Part shown: piece after piece, positions 46,620 through 57,200 of the stretch
Layout: every line of letters starts with the position of its first letter
How positions within the stretch are numbered: position 1 is the first letter of the stretch
Source: Oceanihabitans sp. IOP_32
Lineage (GTDB): Bacteria; Bacteroidota; Bacteroidia; Flavobacteriales; Flavobacteriaceae
NCBI RefSeq assembly: GCF_009498295.1
Contig: NZ_CP040813.1
Span: 1,495,001-1,559,000, forward strand
DNA: 64,000 bases
Direction: 5' to 3'
Position numbers and translations under genes: made by a program
Notes under the pieces: model-generated
Seen by the model: only the letters and a program-made list of their open reading frames with translations
The model's database searches: none
Told to the model about the DNA's origin: nothing

Positions 46620-46690
46620 AGGCGTCGAGCGGATTCGAACCGCTGTAGAAGGTTTTGCAGACCTCTGCCTAGCCACTCGGCCACGACGCC
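46620..46690 (-). tRNA. tRNA-Cys (anticodon GCA)
   Basis: Reverse strand. The acceptor stem GGCGTCG pairs with CGACGCC. The D-arm is in GCCGAGTGGCTAGGC. The anticodon loop CTGCAAA gives GCA. The T-arm GCGGTTCGAATCCGC is complete. The discriminator is U as expected for Cys, and CCA is not encoded. It lies 45 bp downstream of folB on the same strand. The stretch from the anticodon to the 3' end is repeated downstream. Confidence 0.95.
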
Positions 46691-46734
46691 ATTAATGATA
46701 CTGCAAATGTAAGGAAAAATATTATTCTTCCTAA

Positions 46735-47103
46735 TTAAAAGATACTTTTTCGTTTTTCTTTCATTTCAATAGTCACATATTCCACATCACCCCCAATTGG
46801 TGGATTAATTTTACTTACCGAAATATATGCTTTTTTAACCAATTTATCTTCCTTAAAAATACGGTTTAAAATACGTTTAGCTACGGTTTCAAGTAATTGC
46901 GATGGTTTAGCCATTTCTTCTTTTACAATGCGATTTAAAAACACGTAATCTACCGTATCATTTAGTTTATCGGTCCTCGACGATTTTTGTAAATCTGCTT
47001 TAACCTTTAAATCTACACGATAATCGCTGCCTATTTTAGTTTCTTCTTGTAAGCAACCATGGTACGCATATACACGAATATTTTCTACTTTTATAATTCC
47101 CAT
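46735..47103 (-). CDS. folB: Dihydroneopterin aldolase
   Basis: 122 residues, normal length. VENIRVYAYHGCLQEETKIG carries the YGxHG-like N-terminal signature (here YAYHG). LLETVAKRIL contains the catalytic-site Glu region. ISVSKINPPIGGDVEYVTI is the conserved C-terminal strand with the active-site Lys. Folate pathway: cleaves 7,8-dihydroneopterin. Divergent to glnS, with tRNA-Cys just downstream. Confidence 0.93.
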   Translation of the reverse strand: MGIIKVENIRVYAYHGCLQEETKIGSDYRVDLKVKADLQKSSRTDKLNDTVDYVFLNRIVKEEMAKPSQLLETVAKRILNRIFKEDKLVKKAYISVSKINPPIGGDVEYVTIEMKEKRKSIF

Positions 47104-47203
47104 TTGGTATCTATTTAAGTCGGTAAAATTACCTAATTTTACACAATATTTTGTTTAATAGTATTAGTTTTTAAAATCTAATATATTCTAGTTTATTAGT
47201 TTT

Positions 47204-49213
47204 ATGTCTGAAGAAAAAAAATCGCTCAATTTTATAGAGCAAATCATAGAAGAAGATTTAGCCAAGGGCATGCCTAAAAGCGATTTACGCTTTCGTTTTC
47301 CGCCAGAGCCTAATGGTTATTTACACATTGGTCATACAAAGGCCATTGGTATTAGTTTTGGTTTAGGCGAAAAATATAATGCGCCTGTAAATTTACGTTT
47401 CGACGATACCAATCCAGCTAAAGAAGAACAAGAATATGTCGATGCTATAAAACACGACATTTCTTGGTTGGGCTACACTTGGGCGAACGAACTGTATTCT
47501 TCAGATTATTTCCAGCAGCTATACGATTGGGCTGTTTTACTCATTAAAGACGGTAAAGCTTATGTCGATTCTCAATCGTCTGAAGCTATGGCCGAACAAA
47601 AAGGCACACCAACACAACCTGGTGTCGATGGACCGTATAGAAATCGAACAGTCGCAGAGAATTTAGATCTTTTTGAACGTATGAAAGCGGGCGAATTTGA
47701 CGAAGGTACCCATATTTTACGGGCTAAAATTGATATGCAGCATCCTAATATGCTTATGCGTGACCCCATTATGTACCGTATTTTAAACAAGGCTCACCAC
47801 AGAACGGGTAACGACTGGTGTATTTACCCCATGTACGATTGGACTCATGGCGAAAGCGATTATATTGAACAAATTTCACATTCGCTATGCTCGTTAGAGT
47901 TTAAACCCCACCGTGAGCTATACGACTGGTTTAAACATGAGGTTTATAAATACAGTAAGGATCAATATCCTAATTTGCCAAAACAACGTGAGTTTGCACG
48001 TTTAAATTTAAGCTATACCATTATGAGTAAGCGTAAATTATTACAATTGGTAGACGAGGGAATTGTAAACGATTGGGACGACCCACGTATGCCTACCATT
48101 TCGGGCTTACGTCGTCGCGGATATACACCAAATGCCATCAAGAAGTTTATTGAAACGGTTGGGGTAGCCAAACGAGATAATGTTATTGATGTATCTCTTT
48201 TAGAGTTTTGTATTCGTGAAGATTTAAACAAAACGGCACCAAGAGTTATGGCGGTTTTAAACCCGGTAAAACTGGTAATTACTAATTATCCTGAGACTAA
48301 AGAAGAATGGTTAGAAGCCGAAAATAACCCTGAAGACGAGGCTGCGGGGTATAGACAAGTGCCCTTTTCTCGTGAGTTATATATAGAACAAGAAGATTTT
48401 AAAGAAGTAGCTAACGACAAATTTTTTAGGTTAAAGTTAGGGGGTGAGGTTCGTCTTAAAAACGCTTATATTATAAAGGCAGATAAGGTACTAAAAGATG
48501 CTGCCGGCAATATTACTGAAATACAGTGTACTTACAGTGAAGATACCACCAAAAAAGTGAAGGGCACCTTACACTGGGTATCTATAAAACACGCGGTAAA
48601 AGCCGAGGTTAGAGAGTACGATAGGTTGTTTATGCACGAAGCTCCAGACAGCCAAGCTGATAAAAATTTTATGGATTTTGTAAACCCAAATTCCTTAAAA
48701 ATAATTGAGTCCTATGTTGAACCCAGTTTAAAAACGGCTAAGGTAGGAGAGCGGTTTCAATTTCAGCGTTTAGGTTATTTTAATGTGGATAACGACGCTA
48801 CTACCGAGCATTTGGTATTTAATAAAACGGTGGGTTTACGTGATTCTTGGGCAAAACAGAAACCTAAGAAGAATACGAACACCAATGTGCCAAAACCGCA
48901 ACAACAAAATCAGCGTAAAGCGATTAGTGTGATTCAGCAACTCGGAAAAAAATACACTAACTTATCGGAAGAGAAGCAGCTAAAAATGAAGTCTGAAATT
49001 CAAGTCTTAGCTGATCAAGTCCCGTATGAAGACTTAGAACCTTTATTTGGAACAGCAGTTAAAAAGGCTGGAACACGTATAGCTGTAATGATAACTCTAG
49101 GAGTTTTACTTAAAAAGGGATTGGCACGTAACGAAGCCATAAACGAATTTATTTCTAAAGCTTTAGAGGATAAAAATCTGGTTTTAGTTGCCGAGGCTCA
49201 AGAGCTTCAATAA
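47204..49213 (+). CDS. glnS: Glutamine-tRNA ligase with C-terminal extension
   Basis: 669 residues. FPPEPNGYLHIGHTKAI is the HIGH motif and YTIMSKRKLL the KMSKS equivalent of GlnRS. LRFDDTNPAKEEQEYVDAI and the beta-barrel anticodon-binding domain follow. The core ends around residue 555 (KTVGLRDSWAKQ). A further 110 residues, an Asn/Gln/Lys-rich linker plus a helical domain (GKKYTNLSEEKQLKMKSE), are not part of E. coli GlnRS. They resemble the YqeY/GatB-tail kind of appendage known in some GlnRS, though I cannot confirm this. Confidence 0.95.
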   Translation: MSEEKKSLNFIEQIIEEDLAKGMPKSDLRFRFPPEPNGYLHIGHTKAIGISFGLGEKYNAPVNLRFDDTNPAKEEQEYVDAIKHDISWLGYTWANELYSSDYFQQLYDWAVLLIKDGKAYVDSQSSEAMAEQKGTPTQPGVDGPYRNRTVAENLDLFERMKAGEFDEGTHILRAKIDMQHPNMLMRDPIMYRILNKAHHRTGNDWCIYPMYDWTHGESDYIEQISHSLCSLEFKPHRELYDWFKHEVYKYSKDQYPNLPKQREFARLNLSYTIMSKRKLLQLVDEGIVNDWDDPRMPTISGLRRRGYTPNAIKKFIETVGVAKRDNVIDVSLLEFCIREDLNKTAPRVMAVLNPVKLVITNYPETKEEWLEAENNPEDEAAGYRQVPFSRELYIEQEDFKEVANDKFFRLKLGGEVRLKNAYIIKADKVLKDAAGNITEIQCTYSEDTTKKVKGTLHWVSIKHAVKAEVREYDRLFMHEAPDSQADKNFMDFVNPNSLKIIESYVEPSLKTAKVGERFQFQRLGYFNVDNDATTEHLVFNKTVGLRDSWAKQKPKKNTNTNVPKPQQQNQRKAISVIQQLGKKYTNLSEEKQLKMKSEIQVLADQVPYEDLEPLFGTAVKKAGTRIAVMITLGVLLKKGLARNEAINEFISKALEDKNLVLVAEAQELQ

Positions 49214-49296
49214 TGAGATAGGTTTAGCTTTTTAGGTGAGTTCAGATACGACAAAGTTTTGAATAACATGTTTTAAGTATATAAACCAAAAAACAA

Positions 49297-49328
49297 AACC
49301 CTCTACAAATAAATTTAGAGGGTTTTTG
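49297..49328. terminator. Convergent terminator, glnS / SPFH gene
   Basis: AAACCCTCTA pairs with TAGAGGGTTT, with A and T runs on both sides, so it can serve both strands. Confidence 0.85.
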
Positions 49329-49340
49329 TGTTTATGGGAA

Positions 49341-50276
49341 TTAATTGTCGTCTTGTTTCTCGTTTTTTGATTTTGCTTTTTTCATCGCCTCACCAATCTG
49401 GTTACTGGCAGTAAAACTAGCTACCATATCGTTTAACATTTGGCTACCCGCTTGTGGGGAGTTGGGTAATAAAATTAAATTACTGTTGGTTTCACTACCA
49501 ATGGCTTGTAAGGTATCGTAATGTTGGGTGACAACTATAAGTGCAGAGGCCTCTTGCGAGTTTATACCCACACGATTTAAAACATCAACAGATTCTTCTA
49601 AACCACGTGCAATTTCACGACGTTGGTCGGCAATACCTTGACCTTGTAAACGCTTACTTTCAGCTTCGGCTTTCGCTTTTTCAACAATTAAAATACGAGC
49701 GGCATCACCTTCATATTGTGCCGCTGTTTTTTCTCTATCGGCAGCGTTAATTCTGTTCATGGCTGCCTTTACTTGGGCATCTGGATCGATATCGGTAACT
49801 AGCGTTTTTATGATATCGTAGCCGTATTCCATCATGGCATCATTTAATTCAGATTTTACAGCAATGGCGATACCGTCTTTCTTTAAAAACACATCATCTA
49901 AAATCATTTTTGGTACTTCGGCACGCACCACATCAAACACATAACTGGTTATTTGATCGTGCGGATAATCCAGTTTATAAAAGGCGTCTTCAACTTTGTT
50001 TCGTATAACCTTAAATTGAACCGATACTTTTAGTTTTACAAATACATCGTCTTTAGTTTTAGTTTCTACAATAACATCAAGCTGTTGTATCTTTAAACTT
50101 AGTCTACCAGCAACCTTATCTACTAAAGGTATTTTTAGCTGCAAACCCGACTGGCGGATGCTATTAAATCGTCCAAATCGCTCTATAATAGCAGCTGTTT
50201 GTTGTTTTACGATAAAAAAGGAGGAGATTAAAATAATTAATCCGAAGACTAATAATGGAATAAAATAGAAGTTCAT
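49341..50276 (-). CDS. SPFH/band-7 domain membrane protein
   Basis: 311 residues. One N-terminal membrane anchor (FIPLLVFGLIILISSFFIV), then the band-7 domain (AAIIERFGRFNSI, GLQLKIPLVDKVAGRLSLKI). A long Ala/Glu/Lys helix around 175-225 is typical of stomatin/QmcA-like proteins. ALIVVTQHYDTLQAIG is shared with the bacterial stomatin-like group. It probably forms membrane microdomain rings. No NfeD partner is adjacent. Last residues are very charged. Confidence 0.93.
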   Translation of the reverse strand: MNFYFIPLLVFGLIILISSFFIVKQQTAAIIERFGRFNSIRQSGLQLKIPLVDKVAGRLSLKIQQLDVIVETKTKDDVFVKLKVSVQFKVIRNKVEDAFYKLDYPHDQITSYVFDVVRAEVPKMILDDVFLKKDGIAIAVKSELNDAMMEYGYDIIKTLVTDIDPDAQVKAAMNRINAADREKTAAQYEGDAARILIVEKAKAEAESKRLQGQGIADQRREIARGLEESVDVLNRVGINSQEASALIVVTQHYDTLQAIGSETNSNLILLPNSPQAGSQMLNDMVASFTASNQIGEAMKKAKSKNEKQDDN

Positions 50277-50715
50277 AATAAATATTTAAATTGTTTTTTG
50301 AGTTGATAAGATACAATAAATTGATTAAAATTTCATCCTTTTTAGGCAAACTACAGTGTTATTTTAATAAATAAAAACACCTTAAATTATCGGTGTCGGT
50401 TTTCACAAGAAAAAGATTTTTTTTAGAATCATTTTAAGTCATTTCTAATTTGATTACGACTGTTATAACCAAACAAATAATTATTAAAATGGCTTACAAA
50501 TACTAAAAAGAGCTGGGAGAATATGAGTTTTTATACCGTATTTGTAGAATTTTAAATTATAAGGCATAAAATTGTCTTTTTTTTGCGCTAGCCGTAAAAT
50601 ATTTCTTTATTTCGCATGCTATACCGTTTTGATAATCACGCTATTTATTGCATTTTTGTTTTCGGTACAATTAATACATAGCAAATTGCTAATCATCTCA
50701 TAAAATAGTACACTA
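50277..50715. other. Divergent intergenic region, no gene seen
   Basis: About 440 bp of AT-rich DNA between the SPFH gene and asnA. It must hold promoters for both, but no strong -7 match was identified. Confidence 0.5.
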
Positions 50716-51759
50716 ATGGATTATAAATTACAAATTCCAACAGGATATTATCCGCAATTAAATATACAGGAAACCGAGCAAGCCATTAAATTGATTAAAG
50801 ATTTTTTTGAGCTTAGTTTGTCTTCAGAATTAAGATTAAGACGTATTACTGCGCCTTTATTTGTAAAAAAAGGTTCTGGTATTAATGATGACTTAAGTGG
50901 TGTAGAACGCCCAGTAACTTTCCCTATAAAGTCGATGAATGACGACCAGGCTGAAATAGTACATTCGCTTGCAAAATGGAAAAGATTGGCGTTAGCAGAA
51001 TTAAATATTGAACCGGGTTATGGCGTGTATACCGATATGAATGCCATACGTCCAGACGAGGTTTTTACCAATATACACTCTATTTATGTCGATCAGTGGG
51101 ACTGGGAACGCGTGATGACGAACGACGAAAGAACGGTTGATTTCCTTAAATATATTGTAGGCAAAATATATAGTGTTTTAAGACGTGTGGAATATGTGGT
51201 TTATGAGAATTACCCACAATTAAAGCCGGTACTTCCAACAAAAATTAAATTTATACATACTCAAGACTTGGCAGAAGCGTATCCAGATCTTAGCCCAGAT
51301 GAAAGGGAAGCGGTAGTGACTAAAAAGTACGGTGCTGTATTTTTAATTGGTATTGGGGCACAGCTTCCTGAGGGTCAAAAACACGATGGTAGGGCTCCAG
51401 ATTACGACGATTGGAGTACTGAAGCACCTAACGGTCAAAAAGGTTTAAATGGCGATATCTTGCTTTGGAATCCTATTCTTGAACGTTCGTTTGAAATTTC
51501 GTCTATGGGTATTCGTGTAGATAAAGCCGCTTTAAATGCGCAATTAGCGATAGAGGGTCAAGAATACCGAAAAGAATTAATGTGGCACAAAATGTTGCTT
51601 AATGATGAATTGCCATTATCGATTGGCGGTGGAATAGGGCAATCGCGTTTATGTATGTTTTTCTTGAAAAAAGCACACATTGGTGAGATTCAAGCGAGTA
51701 TTTGGCCAGACGAAATGATCGCTAAATGTAAAGAGGCGAATATTCCCATTCTAAAATAG
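50716..51759 (+). CDS. asnA: Aspartate-ammonia ligase
   Basis: 347 residues, usual length. It makes asparagine from aspartate, ammonia and ATP. Class-II-synthetase-like fold: RLRRITAPLFVKKGSGINDDL near the start, YTDMNAIRPDE, SIYVDQWDWERVM, and the C-terminal GGGIGQSRLCMFFLKKAHIG. Single gene followed by a terminator. Confidence 0.96.
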   Translation: MDYKLQIPTGYYPQLNIQETEQAIKLIKDFFELSLSSELRLRRITAPLFVKKGSGINDDLSGVERPVTFPIKSMNDDQAEIVHSLAKWKRLALAELNIEPGYGVYTDMNAIRPDEVFTNIHSIYVDQWDWERVMTNDERTVDFLKYIVGKIYSVLRRVEYVVYENYPQLKPVLPTKIKFIHTQDLAEAYPDLSPDEREAVVTKKYGAVFLIGIGAQLPEGQKHDGRAPDYDDWSTEAPNGQKGLNGDILLWNPILERSFEISSMGIRVDKAALNAQLAIEGQEYRKELMWHKMLLNDELPLSIGGGIGQSRLCMFFLKKAHIGEIQASIWPDEMIAKCKEANIPILK

Positions 51760-51785
51760 TGATTAACACTTTTTAATAGATTTTG

Positions 51786-51820
51786 AAATGGCTACCGATT
51801 AAGTTGGGTAGCCATTTTTA
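51786..51820 (+). terminator. Terminator of asnA
   Basis: AAATGGCTACC pairs with GGTAGCCATTTTTA around a short loop, about 30 bp after the asnA stop. Confidence 0.85.
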
Positions 51821-51875
51821 TTACCAGTCTCTTTTGTAATTTTGGAAATTTGTTTTGTAAGAGCTTTAGCGTATT

Positions 51876-52319
51876 TTATTCGTTTCTGTTTTTTTCTACT
51901 ACTATAGTTTTTGTGAGTTTATCGTACAAATTTTGATTATTATTATCCCATAATATCCAGATTACTGGTATAAGAAAGTACGCCAAAACATATTTTAAAC
52001 ATTCTCTAATTGCTCCTTTTTTAGCTCTGTTGTAATCTTCTCCTGTCTCTGTCGAAATTACTTTAAGGTTAAAAATTTTATGACCTAAAGTTCCAATAAA
52101 TATTGGGAAAAAAATTGCTCCAACAATTAATCCAATTATAGCTGAATATCCGATTTCAATTAATTCAAATTCGCTATTCCAGTATTCTGATATGGATATT
52201 CCTAAAATGGAGTATATTATAAGAGTGGCCAGAATAAATAGTACACTTTCAATAATGGAGGCTATAAATCTTTTTCCTTTCGAAGCCAATTTGTATCCGT
52301 GATTTTGTGTTTCCTTCAT
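51876..52319 (-). CDS. RDD family membrane protein
   Basis: 147 residues with three hydrophobic segments. It begins with the RDD-like motif ASKGKRFIASIIES (Arg and a polar pair in helix 1). GTLGHKIFNLKVIS follows the second helix, as in most RDD proteins. Function unknown, possibly transport related. Single gene; 290 bp upstream carry nothing recognised apart from the gltX terminator. Confidence 0.82.
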   Translation of the reverse strand: MKETQNHGYKLASKGKRFIASIIESVLFILATLIIYSILGISISEYWNSEFELIEIGYSAIIGLIVGAIFFPIFIGTLGHKIFNLKVISTETGEDYNRAKKGAIRECLKYVLAYFLIPVIWILWDNNNQNLYDKLTKTIVVEKNRNE

Positions 52320-52555
52320 GTTTTTATCATTTTCTTGTCGAATATTCTATGTAGGGTTGTCTAAAGTTATTTTTAGCTGTTTATTCTTAATTTTTCAGAT
52401 TATGACTCAGAATAATTTTATTACTCTTGTTTGCTGTTCATCTTAACTTTTGAATTGGTGTGATCGGAATTTTTATATAATAAGGTTTATTTTAACAGGT
52501 TTGATTATGGACGAATCTATATTATAGTTCTGAGATGGACAATTTTAATGGAAAG

Positions 52556-52593
52556 AAAAAAGCCTCACCATAATTTTACGATGAGGCTTTTCT
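52556..52593 (-). terminator. Terminator of gltX
   Basis: AGCCTCACC and a near-complementary GATGAGGCT flank a 10-bp loop. On the minus strand a T run follows, 20 bp past the gltX stop. Confidence 0.8.
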
Positions 52594-52612
52594 ATGTAAG
52601 ATGTAACGAAAA

Positions 52613-54124
52613 TTACAATGTTTCCGTCATGCTCTCAATACGTTTAAGGGTTTCGGCTTTGCCAATCATATACATGATATCAAAAACTTCTGGGCCGTGT
52701 AATGCTCCAACCAGTGCTAAACGCAATGGCATCATAACTTTACCGAAGCCAATCTCGTTACTGGTTATCCAGTCTTTTATGGTAGTTTGAAGGTTCTCGA
52801 CTGTAAAATCTTCAATGTTATTTATAAGGCTAACTAGTTCGGTCATTAAGGCTTTAGTCCCTTCTTTAAAGGCTTTTTTTGATGCTTTTTCGTCGTAAGA
52901 CTGTGGGGCAACAAAAAAGAAGTGGCTCAAGTCCCAAAAATCTGAAACAAAGGTAGCTCGCTCTTTTATTAAACCCACAACCATGGCGATATAATTGATA
53001 TCGATGTCTGCCAATTCGATATGCTTATCTTTAAATAATTCCGCCAGTTGCTCATCATGTTGTTCTTGCATGTACTGATGATTAAACCATTTCGTTTTAT
53101 CGGGATCGAAACGAGCTCCGCCTTTATTCACGCGTTTTAAATCGAATGCCTGTATAAGTGCTTCCATTGAAAATAGTTCTTGTTCTGTGCCTGGGTTCCA
53201 TCCTAAAAAGGCCAAAAAATTTACCATGGCTTCAGGAAAATAACCGTCTTCTTTATAACCTCTCGACGTTTCGTTAGTTTTTGGGTCGGTCCATTCTAAT
53301 GGAAACACAGGGAAACCTAGTTTATCGCCATCACGCTTGCTTAATTTACCTTTTCCTGTTGGTTTTAGTATTAATGGTAAATGGGCAAATTCTGGAGTCT
53401 CCCAACCAAAAGCGTTATACAATTGGTAGTGCAGAGCCAAACTTGGTAACCATTCTTCACCGCGAATTACATGGGTAATTTCCATTAAATGATCGTCTAC
53501 AATATTGGCTAGGTGATAGGTGGGCATACCATCACTTTTAAACAAGACTTTATCGTCTAAAATATTGGTATCAATAGTGATAGCCCCTCTTATAATATCG
53601 TTTAAATGAAGCGTTTCATCTTGCGGCGATTTAAACCGGATAACGTATGCTTCACCAGCTTCTAATTTAGCCTGTGTTTCTTCCGCAGAAAGCGATAGCG
53701 AATTGTTTAATTTTAAGCGATTATGCCAATTGTAAATAAAGGTTTTACCCTTAGCCTCATGATCTTTTCTATGAAAATCTAATGATTCGGCAGTATCGAA
53801 AGCGTAGTAGGCATTTCCCGAAGCAATCAATTCATCGGCATATTTTTTGTATAAATCTTTGCGTTCGCTTTGTCTGTAAGGACCAAATTTTTCGTTTTTA
53901 TTCGGGCCTTCATCATATGGCATCCCGCACCAATTTAAGGCATCTATGATGTATTGTTCTGCCCCTTCAACAAAACGGTTTTGATCGGTATCTTCTATTC
54001 TTAAAATAAAAGTACCGTTGTGTTTTTTAGCGAATAAATAGTTAAAAAGTGCGGTACGAACGCCGCCAATATGTAAAGGTCCTGTAGGACTTGGTGCAAA
54101 GCGCACACGAACGTTGTTTGTCAT
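52613..54124 (-). CDS. gltX: Glutamate-tRNA ligase
   Basis: 503 residues. RFAPSPTGPLHIGGVRTALF is the HIGH region, LRIEDTDQNR follows, and GKLSKRDGDKLGFPVF carries the KMSKS equivalent. The C-terminal helical anticodon-binding domain is complete. A well-matched -7 promoter lies 17 nt before the ATG. Divergent to the DUF4175 gene. Confidence 0.97.
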   Translation of the reverse strand: MTNNVRVRFAPSPTGPLHIGGVRTALFNYLFAKKHNGTFILRIEDTDQNRFVEGAEQYIIDALNWCGMPYDEGPNKNEKFGPYRQSERKDLYKKYADELIASGNAYYAFDTAESLDFHRKDHEAKGKTFIYNWHNRLKLNNSLSLSAEETQAKLEAGEAYVIRFKSPQDETLHLNDIIRGAITIDTNILDDKVLFKSDGMPTYHLANIVDDHLMEITHVIRGEEWLPSLALHYQLYNAFGWETPEFAHLPLILKPTGKGKLSKRDGDKLGFPVFPLEWTDPKTNETSRGYKEDGYFPEAMVNFLAFLGWNPGTEQELFSMEALIQAFDLKRVNKGGARFDPDKTKWFNHQYMQEQHDEQLAELFKDKHIELADIDINYIAMVVGLIKERATFVSDFWDLSHFFFVAPQSYDEKASKKAFKEGTKALMTELVSLINNIEDFTVENLQTTIKDWITSNEIGFGKVMMPLRLALVGALHGPEVFDIMYMIGKAETLKRIESMTETL

Positions 54125-54140
54125 GTTTTGTAATTTTGTG

Positions 54141-54149
54141 GCAAAGATA
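54141..54149 (-). promoter_or_regulatory. -7 element of gltX
   Basis: The reverse strand reads TATCTTTGC, a full TAnnTTTGC match. Confidence 0.6.
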
Positions 54150-54225
54150 CAATTAACACTTAATTTTAAACCTTATAAAAATAAAATTGTAATTTAGGAG
54201 GTTAGTAATCTTTAAGAGCTTTTTT

Positions 54226-57200
54226 TTGAATCATTATAATCATATACAAACCAAGTTAGAGCAGTTTATTAGCAGGTATCATGTTAATGCATTAATTCGT
54301 GGTACTATACTATTTGTGGCTATAGGATTACTGTATTTTTTGTTTACCCTCTTTATCGAATATGTGTTATGGTTGGAGCCTTTAGCACGCACCATATTAT
54401 TTTGGCTATTTGTTAGCGTGGAGTTGTTTTTGTTTATCAAATTTATGGTAAGACCCTTAACTAAACTGTTTAAACTTCAAAAGGGTATAGATTATAGTGA
54501 AGCGGCGAAAATTATTGGTGCTCATTTTCCTGAGGTTAACGATAAACTTTTAAATATTGTTCAACTAAAACAGGAAGGCGAACCATCGGAATTATTACTA
54601 GCCAGTATCGAACAAAAGGCTATAGAATTAAAACCTATTCCCTTTAAACTTGCAGTTAATTTTCGGGAGAGTTTTAGGTACTTAAAATACGCTGCTTTTC
54701 CAGTACTTATTATTTTGGTGACTTTTTTGTCTGGAAATTCTTATGTATTTAGTGATAGCTACAAACGGGTGGTCGACTATAAAACGGCCTATGAGCCTCC
54801 GGCACCCTTTCAATTTTTTGTGGTGAATACCAATTTGAATGCTATTGAAAATACAGATTTTAAATTGCAGATTAAAACACAGGGCAACCTTATTCCAGAA
54901 AGTGCCAAAATTGTTTATAATAACGAAACCTATATTTTGCAACAAAAGGAAATGGGTGCTTTCGAATATGTGTTTTCTCAGCCTACTGAAGATATGGAAT
55001 TCGTGTTGACGGCAAACGGGGTCACCTCAAAAAAATATACTTTAAAGGTTATAGAAGTACCGTCTATTTTAGATTTTGATATGACTTTAGACTTTCCGAA
55101 GCATACAAAAAAAAGGTTGGAAACCATTAATAGTTCTGGCAATGCTGTTATCCCGGAGGGCACGGTTATTTCTTGGCAGGTTAAAACAAAAACAACCGAT
55201 AAAGTACAACTGTTTTCCAAAGATACTTTAGATTTTTATGCCGATAAAGCCAACCGATTTACCTTATCGAAACCCGTTTATTCCGACTTTGATTACACCC
55301 TAAGCACAAGTAATGCTAGCTTAAATAATTACGAGAATTTGGGCTTCTCCATTAAGGTGGTCAAGGACGAATATCCAGAACTTGAGCTCATGATGAAAGT
55401 AGATAGTTTAGATTTACAAACCCTGTATTTCCACGGTCAGATTAGTGACGATTACGGATTTTCGAAGTTGCAATTAGTGTATTATCCAACGAATGAAGTG
55501 TCTAGAAAGGGACTTGTGAATATGCCGTTTTCTAATTCCAATATAGACCATTTTATAACAGCTTTTCCTAATAATCTCGACATTGAAGCTGGGGTGGAGT
55601 ATCAGTTGTATTTTCAAGTTTTTGACAATGATGCTATTAATAATTTTAAGTCGACTAAGAGTCGGATTTTCACCTATAGAAAGCGTACCAACACCGAAGA
55701 GGAACAGCGACTATTAAAAGAGCAAAACCAAACTATAACAGAATTTAATTCCTCTCTTGACAAGTTACAAGAACAGGATAAGCAGCTCGAAGAGTTATCT
55801 AAAACTCAAAAGGAAAAGTCGACTTTAAATTTTAACGATAGAAAGAAATTGGAATCATTTTTAAAGCGTCAAGAACAGCAAGATGAGATGATGAAAAACT
55901 TCAATAAGAAACTTAAAGATAATTTAGAGAATTTTCAAAAAGATAATTTAAAAGATGATGTTTTTAAGGAAGATTTAAAAAAGCGTTTAAAAGAAAATGA
56001 AGCACAATTACAAGAAGATGAAAAACTTTTGGAGGAGTTAAAGCGTTTACAAAAACGAATTAACAAAGAAGAGTTAAGTTTAAAATTAGATCAATTAGCC
56101 AAGCAAAATAAAAACAAGAAGCGAAGTTTGGAACAATTGGTAGAATTAACAAAGCGCTTTTATGTGGAAAAGAAGTTGGAGAAACTTAAGGACGATTTGC
56201 TTGAGCTTGCTAACGATCAAGAAAAACTTTCCAACCGGCCTAATGAAGACAATACAAAGGAAAAACAAGACGCATTAAGTGCGCAATTCGAACGGTTTAA
56301 GGAGGCTATGGAGCGGCTAGAAAAAGATACTGAGTTGTTGTCTAAGCCTATAGATATTCCGAGGGATAAGTTGGATGAAAGAGAAGTTGACGACGAACAA
56401 AATAAGGCGAGTGAGGCTTTAGACAAGTTTGAAAAAGGAAAAAGCTCAGATAAAGACAAGAGCCGAGCTTATAATAGGTTTAATGATGAAAAAGAGAAGG
56501 CTAAAAAGAGCCAAAAAAAAGCAGCTCAAAAAATGAAAGAAATGAGTGATAAAATGCAGACCTCTATGGCTGGTGGAAGTGCGAACGAGATGCAGGAGGA
56601 TGCCGAAATGTTACGACAGATTTTAGATAATTTATTGGTGTTCTCTTTCGCCCAAGAAGACTTAATGGAAAATTTTAGAGCTATTGAAGTTAACAATAAT
56701 AATTATGCCACACTGTTAAGGCATCAAAAAAGTTTAAAAACACATTTTGAGCATGTCGACGATAGTTTGTTTGCCTTGTCTTTACGCCAACCAAAATTAT
56801 CGGAAACGGTGAATAAAGAAATCTCGGAGGTGTATTATAATATCGATAAGGCTTTAGATGTCTTCGCCGAAAACCAAATGTTTCAGGGTATTTCTAGTCA
56901 ACAATTTACCATAACTGCGGCTAATAACTTGGCCGACTTTTTAAGTGAGGTTTTAGATAATATGCAAGAAAGCTTGAGCATGTCGGCTGGACAAGGTGGC
57001 GACGGAGATATGCAATTACCTGATATTATTATGAGTCAGGAAGCCCTTAATAAAATGATGGAGGAAGGCATGAAAAAAGGTAAAAAGGGTAAAGAAGGTC
57101 AAGGTGAAAAAAACGGAGCGCAGGGTAAAGAAGATAAGCCGGGTCAATCTGGTAACGATGTGAAACAAAACGGAGGATTTGGTAACGGCTTTAGCGAGGA

